The notes under the pieces are model-generated. The model searched no databases and was not told where the DNA came from. It was given only the letters and a program-made list of their open reading frames with translations. This document shows positions 61,206 to 64,000 of a stretch of DNA of 64,000 nt, piece after piece; position 1 is the first letter of the stretch, and the number at the start of each line of letters is the position of its first letter. Origin of the DNA: Bacillus sp. SA1-12 (GTDB lineage Bacteria > Bacillota > Bacilli > Bacillales > Bacillaceae); the NCBI RefSeq assembly GCF_000981385.1, contig NZ_LATZ01000135.1, forward strand, positions 62,001 to 126,000, written 5' to 3'. The translations under genes and the position numbers were made by a program.

Positions 61206-61838
61206 ATGAAATGGAGACAACTGCCATTAGGCCCTCTACAAACGAACTGTTATCTTTTCTCAAATGAAAAGAATGAGTGCCTTGTAATCGACCCAGGCGG
61301 AGACGCAAATAAGCTAACAAATATTTTACAGCAGCAACATTTAAAGCCACTGGCTATTTTACTGACACATGCACATTTCGATCATATTGGAGCCGTAGAC
61401 GAGATTCGCAATGAATGGAAGGTGCCTGTTTTCGTACATAAAAATGAGAAAGATTGGCTGACAAATCCTTCTTTAAATGGCTCCCAATATTTTATGGCAG
61501 GGGAAATAAGTGCTTCACCTGCTGATGAACATATTAAAGGGGAAGGAACTTTACAAATCGGCAGCTTTTCATTAAAGGTTTTTGAAACACCAGGACATTC
61601 ACCTGGAAGTGTATCTTATTATTCTTCTGAAGCAGGCTTAGTTTTTTCAGGTGATGCTCTATTTGCCGGCAGTATTGGCAGAACAGACCTGCCAGGCGGT
61701 AATCATGAGCAATTAATTAAAAGCATCCATGATAAGCTTCTCACGCTTCCAGAGGATACTCTTGTGCTTTCCGGTCATGGTCCTGAAACAAGTATTGAAC
61801 TAGAGATGGAAAGAAATCCGTTCTTAAATGGATTCTAA
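61206..61838 (+). CDS. yqgX: Metallo-beta-lactamase-fold hydrolase YqgX (glyoxalase II-like)
   Basis: A 210-residue hydrolase. The metal motif THAHFDHIG (H-x-H-x-D-H) is at ~56-64, followed by TPGHSPGSVSYY, VFSGDALFAGSIGRTDL and a final His in LSGHGPET. The short length lacks the glyoxalase II C-terminal domain, fitting the YqgX branch. TATAAT at 61150-61155 may be its promoter -10. The in vivo substrate is uncertain. Confidence 0.93.
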   Translation: MKWRQLPLGPLQTNCYLFSNEKNECLVIDPGGDANKLTNILQQQHLKPLAILLTHAHFDHIGAVDEIRNEWKVPVFVHKNEKDWLTNPSLNGSQYFMAGEISASPADEHIKGEGTLQIGSFSLKVFETPGHSPGSVSYYSSEAGLVFSGDALFAGSIGRTDLPGGNHEQLIKSIHDKLLTLPEDTLVLSGHGPETSIELEMERNPFLNGF

Positions 61839-61840
61839 AA

Positions 61841-61868
61841 AAACAGGCAGCATAGGCTGCCTGTTTTT
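61841..61868 (+). terminator. Rho-independent terminator after yqgX
   Basis: AAACAGGCAGC against GCTGCCTGTTTTT with a 4-base loop. Confidence 0.93.
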
Positions 61869-61906
61869 AGGTAAATAAAGTTAATTAAGGTTTATACTTA
61901 ATTTTT

Positions 61907-62055
61907 GTGTCTAGCTCCAGCACCTAGCGACTAATGAACTTCACACTCCTCCTTACGATAAGTCAACATCGAATCGCTTTCGCTCTTCGTGTTTCCTTTA
62001 TCTCATCCGGAATGCTCCAGTTCATACGTCGCTGAGCAGGGTGCTTCCCATTTCT
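61907..62055 (+). repeat. Long-hairpin intergenic repeat, copy 5
   Basis: Begins GTCTAGCTCCAGCACCTAGC, identical to copy 4 over 20 bases, and ends CGCTGAGCAGGGTGCTTCCC. The inner arms differ from the other copies but still pair: AGCGACTAATGAACT (61926 on) with AGTTCATACGTCGCT (about 62019-62033), 13 of 15. It lies between the convergent yqgX and yqgY. Confidence 0.8.
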
Positions 62056-62057
62056 TA

Positions 62058-62306
62058 TCAGTGTCCCGCATTTTGTCCAGGAATCATCATGAATGTTGTC
62101 CAATACGTAAATCCGACAAAGAAAATCGTTAAGTAAGCACCGAAAATATAAATGTACATGCGCTCTGATAATTTTAAGTAAGATAAAAAGACGAAAAATC
62201 CGGTTTGTCCGAAAAATAGTAAGGACGTGGTCTTCATGTCACCAAGATAAAACATAACAGCGAAGATTCCTGTCCAAAACCCTAATACTCGGAACATACG
62301 ATCCAT
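62058..62306 (-). CDS. yqgY: DUF2626 family membrane protein YqgY
   Basis: An 82-residue protein of three hydrophobic helices: MDRMFRVLGFWTGIFAVMFY, LLFFGQTGFFVFLSYL and YIYIFGAYLTIFFVGFTYW. It fits DUF2626 (YqgY). AAGGAGGG lies just before the ATG on this strand. Upstream (62307-62573) no gene was found; there is an inverted repeat CCTGTCA-GA-TGACAGG (62351-62366) and TGTAAA-TAGCG-TTTACA (62482-62498), possible operators or hairpins. Confidence 0.9.
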   Translation of the reverse strand: MDRMFRVLGFWTGIFAVMFYLGDMKTTSLLFFGQTGFFVFLSYLKLSERMYIYIFGAYLTIFFVGFTYWTTFMMIPGQNAGH

Positions 62307-62573
62307 ATGTATCCCTCCTTTGTTGGCTTTGCCCTAAGCTGTATGGTTGCCCTGTCAGATGACAGGTACATAACGTAATGATGTGTTGCATGAAACAACT
62401 TCATAATCATAGCTTTTGACAAATCATACTCTAACATACAAGTCCATTACTTTAATAATTATAATGTAACGCGAACATACTTGTAAATAGCGTTTACATG
62501 ATCGAAAAAAGAAAACAATTTAAAGACAGCATTGTCTTAAAATGAATTGAGTAATGAGTCAAATCAGTTACAA

Positions 62574-62614
62574 AAAAAAGTCGTCTGCTTAGGAACAACA
62601 GACGACTTTTTTTA
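62574..62614. terminator. Bidirectional hairpin terminator before the tRNA
   Basis: AAAAAGTCGTCTG and CAGACGACTTTTT around a 12-base loop; A-run left and T-run right. On the minus strand it would end the tRNA-Gln transcript. Confidence 0.88.
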
Positions 62615-62770
62615 GAAATAAGAAAGTATAAAATTTGTACTTTGATTTCTGGCCCCAGGTGCCATCGGTTCTTGGGGCATAGTCAAATCGAATTGAAAGT
62701 AAAAAGAACACCTTCTATTCCGATTCGTCTCCTGCATATCGCTGAATGATTTACGCCTTGCACTTTTTTA
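62615..62770 (+). repeat. Degenerate long-hairpin repeat, copy 6
   Basis: Left flank AAGAAAGTATAAAATTTGTACTTTG is shared with copy 3; then TTCTGGCCCCAGGTGCC, a central pair GAATTGAAAG...CTTCTATTC-like, and CGCTGAATGATTTACGCCTTGCAC at the end, all as decayed versions of the family ends. Confidence 0.5.
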
Positions 62771-62774
62771 ATAG

Positions 62775-62846
62775 CTGGGCTAGCTGGATTCGAACCAACG
62801 CATGACGGAGTCAAAGTCCGTTGCCTTACCGCTTGGCTATAGCCCA
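62775..62846 (-). tRNA. tRNA-Gln (anticodon UUG)
   Basis: Seventy-two bases folding as a tRNA on the minus strand: acceptor TGGGCTA with TAGCCCA plus discriminator G, D-loop AGCGGTAAGGCA, anticodon loop CTTTGAC with TTG, T-arm GGTTCGAATCC. CCA is not encoded. Its place before comGA matches B. subtilis. Confidence 0.97.
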
Positions 62847-63071
62847 ATAATGTAACTGCTCAAATACCTTTTTGCTCCTTAAGAACATTTAGTATTATAT
62901 ACTAATTTTGATTTTTTATAACATCCTTATGGTGATTCTCTATCTTTTTTTAAATTTATTTTGTAAGAAACCATATTTTTAATCCGCTAAAATTCCCTTA
63001 TATCAATGTGATAATCTGATAGGTATCATGTAAAATGACCTTGTATCAAGCAACAGAAGGGAGATGATAGT

Positions 63072-63851
63072 ATGCAATTCATTGAACTGCTCAGTGAACG
63101 GCTAATTGAAGAGGCATGTGCATTACGAGCTTCTGATATTCACATCGTTCCTAAAGAAAAAGAAACACTTATTCATTTCCGGGTTGATGACGATCTGATT
63201 GAAAAGCACAGCATGAAAAAAGAAATATGTGAGCGGATTATTTCACATTTCAAATTTCTCGCTTCAATGGATATTGGAGAGAGGAGACGGCCGCAAAATG
63301 GGGCACTTTCGATCACTACAACTAACGTAAATGTCCATCTCCGCTTATCAACATTGCCAACCATTCATGAAGAAAGCCTTGTTATCCGGCTTTTGCCTCA
63401 AGAAAAAATTCCGCCAATTACACAGCTTTCATTATTTCCTGCCACAACAAGCATGCTGCTCTCCATATTAAACCATTCTCACGGACTGATGATTTTTACC
63501 GGTCCGACTGGTTCAGGCAAAACAACAACTCTCTATTCACTTATTCATTATGCGAAGCGTCATTTTAATCGAAATATAATTACCCTGGAAGATCCTGTTG
63601 AAACAAAGAGTGCCGAGGTGATGCAGGTTCAGGTAAATGAGAAGGCAGGTATAACCTATGCAGCTGGTTTGAAGGCGATTTTAAGACATGACCCCGATAT
63701 TATCATGGTAGGTGAGATACGTGACCGGGAGACGGCTCAAATTGCCATTAGAGCAAGCCTAACCGGGCACCCAGTCAGGTCAATAGAACTAAGCAAATTA
63801 TATTTTTGTTTAATTAATGCACTTATTAGATCAAAGAGATACTTTGAATAG
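63072..63851 (+). CDS. comGA: ComGA competence ATPase, interrupted after ~233 residues
   Basis: The N-terminal 233 residues are normal ComGA, the traffic ATPase for the competence pseudopilus: ASDIHIVPKEKETLIHFRVD, MDIGERRRPQNGAL, Walker A GPTGSGKTTT, the Asp box ITLEDPVE and Walker B LKAILRHDPDIIMVGEIRD. After ASLTGH (63753-63770) the sequence changes to PVRSIELSKLYFCL and stops at 63851. The expected His box (LxSxHT) and the C-terminal cysteine-rich part are missing. No other frame continues the family, so this is not a simple frameshift. The truncated protein of 259 residues should be inactive. GAAGGGAG precedes the ATG. Confidence 0.9.
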   Translation: MQFIELLSERLIEEACALRASDIHIVPKEKETLIHFRVDDDLIEKHSMKKEICERIISHFKFLASMDIGERRRPQNGALSITTTNVNVHLRLSTLPTIHEESLVIRLLPQEKIPPITQLSLFPATTSMLLSILNHSHGLMIFTGPTGSGKTTTLYSLIHYAKRHFNRNIITLEDPVETKSAEVMQVQVNEKAGITYAAGLKAILRHDPDIIMVGEIRDRETAQIAIRASLTGHPVRSIELSKLYFCLINALIRSKRYFE

Positions 63852-63946
63852 CTTCTTTAATAATTAGTTTCTTTTTTAATCTTCACTATTTAAATAAATT
63901 TTACCAAATTAGGAAAGAAAATAGGAAAAGAAATGAGGGATATCCA
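63771..63946 (+). mobile_element. Left end of a probable insertion in comGA (element extends beyond the window)
   Basis: From about 63771 the DNA no longer encodes ComGA in any frame and becomes strikingly AT-rich and non-coding. It then leads into a new gene start at 63947. This is the pattern of a mobile element inserted into a coding sequence. No terminal inverted repeat, integrase or transposase can be seen inside the window, so the type of element is unknown and a deletion/rearrangement remains possible. Confidence 0.5.
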
Positions 63947-64000
63947 TTGACTTATATATACAACCTTTATAGTACTGATGAAGGGCATTTTGGTATAAGC
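63947..64000 (+). CDS. Start of an unrecognised gene, cut by the window end
   Basis: TTG at 63947 is 7 bases from GAGGG and opens a frame of 18 codons to the window edge, MTYIYNLYSTDEGHFGIS. I recognise no family. It is probably the first gene of the segment inserted into comGA. ATG 63933 upstream is followed by a stop within six codons, so TTG is the best choice. The assignment as a gene rests only on the site and the open frame. Confidence 0.4.
   Translation, partial: MTYIYNLYSTDEGHFGIS

Noticed and set aside
62952..62980. Two AT-box-like sequences (AAATTTATTTTG, AAACCATATTTT) as a ComK box before comGA
   Set aside because: Neither matches AAAA-N5-TTTT perfectly and the 3-base spacing between them does not fit the usual 8, 18 or 31 base spacers.
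63753..63851. comGA change explained by a simple frameshift
   Set aside because: All forward frames after 63770 were read; none encodes the His box or later ComGA residues.
1..64000. CRISPR array, rRNA operon, complete insertion sequence or prophage
   Set aside because: No regularly spaced direct repeats, no rRNA sequence and no transposase or phage structural gene were seen inside the window.

Overview
This window reads as chromosomal core of an aerobic, spore-forming Gram-positive rod of the family Bacillaceae. The DNA is AT-rich. Ribosome binding sites are strong AGGAGG types and starts are mixed ATG/GTG/TTG. Sporulation genes (yqfC, yqfD, a spoVAF-like germination gene) are present. Gene order closely follows the Bacillus subtilis yqf-yqg segment from floA to comGA. 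The species cannot be fixed from sequence alone; the proteins look like those of Bacillus-related genera but are not B. subtilis.

Region by region. (1) 1-8.5 kb: floA end, yqfB-like, yqfC-yqfD, phoH, pgpH (c-di-AMP hydrolase), ybeY, dgkA, cdd and era, mostly tightly packed or overlapping. (2) 8.7-20 kb: yqzL-recO, a T-box leader with glyQS, ccpN-yqfL (gluconeogenic control), yqxD, dnaG-sigA (replication and transcription), a broken membrane-protein gene and cccA. (3) 20-34.5 kb: trmK-yqfO, ispH, yqfQ, cshB-nfo, yqfT, a zinc block (znuC-znuB-zur with a Zur-box-like site), yqfW, yqfX, ispG, yqfZ, a decayed chemoreceptor gene and yqgB. (4) 34.7-45 kb: phosphate region, with a Na/Pi cotransporter, yqgC, sodA, an MFS transporter, pstSCAB preceded by PhoP-like repeats, phoU and yqzDC. 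(5) 45-54 kb: a DUF4912-like gene with a glycosyltransferase, rpmG, 5-FTHF cyclo-ligase, a DUF92 protein, the rhomboid GluP, a membrane-anchored unknown and a SpoVAF-like germination protein. (6) 54-62.3 kb: yqgQ-glcK, ltaS, an M14 peptidase (yqgT), yqgU, yqgV, yqgW, yqgX and yqgY. (7) 62.3-64 kb: tRNA-Gln(UUG), then comGA, whose reading frame leaves the family sequence after about residue 233. It runs into unrelated AT-rich DNA that carries the start of an unrecognised gene at the window edge.

Most of the window is ordinary conserved core. The less ordinary signals are the broken comGA (most likely a mobile element inserted in a competence gene, with most of the element outside the window), a family of intergenic long-hairpin repeats with conserved ends and variable paired centres (six copies of differing decay), a possible structured RNA before trmK, a gene broken by a single in-frame TGA, and a chemoreceptor pseudogene. 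The znu operon lacks its binding-protein gene. Start sites given below were chosen by ribosome-binding-site spacing and remembered homologues; all functional names come from recognised motifs and synteny, not from a database search.
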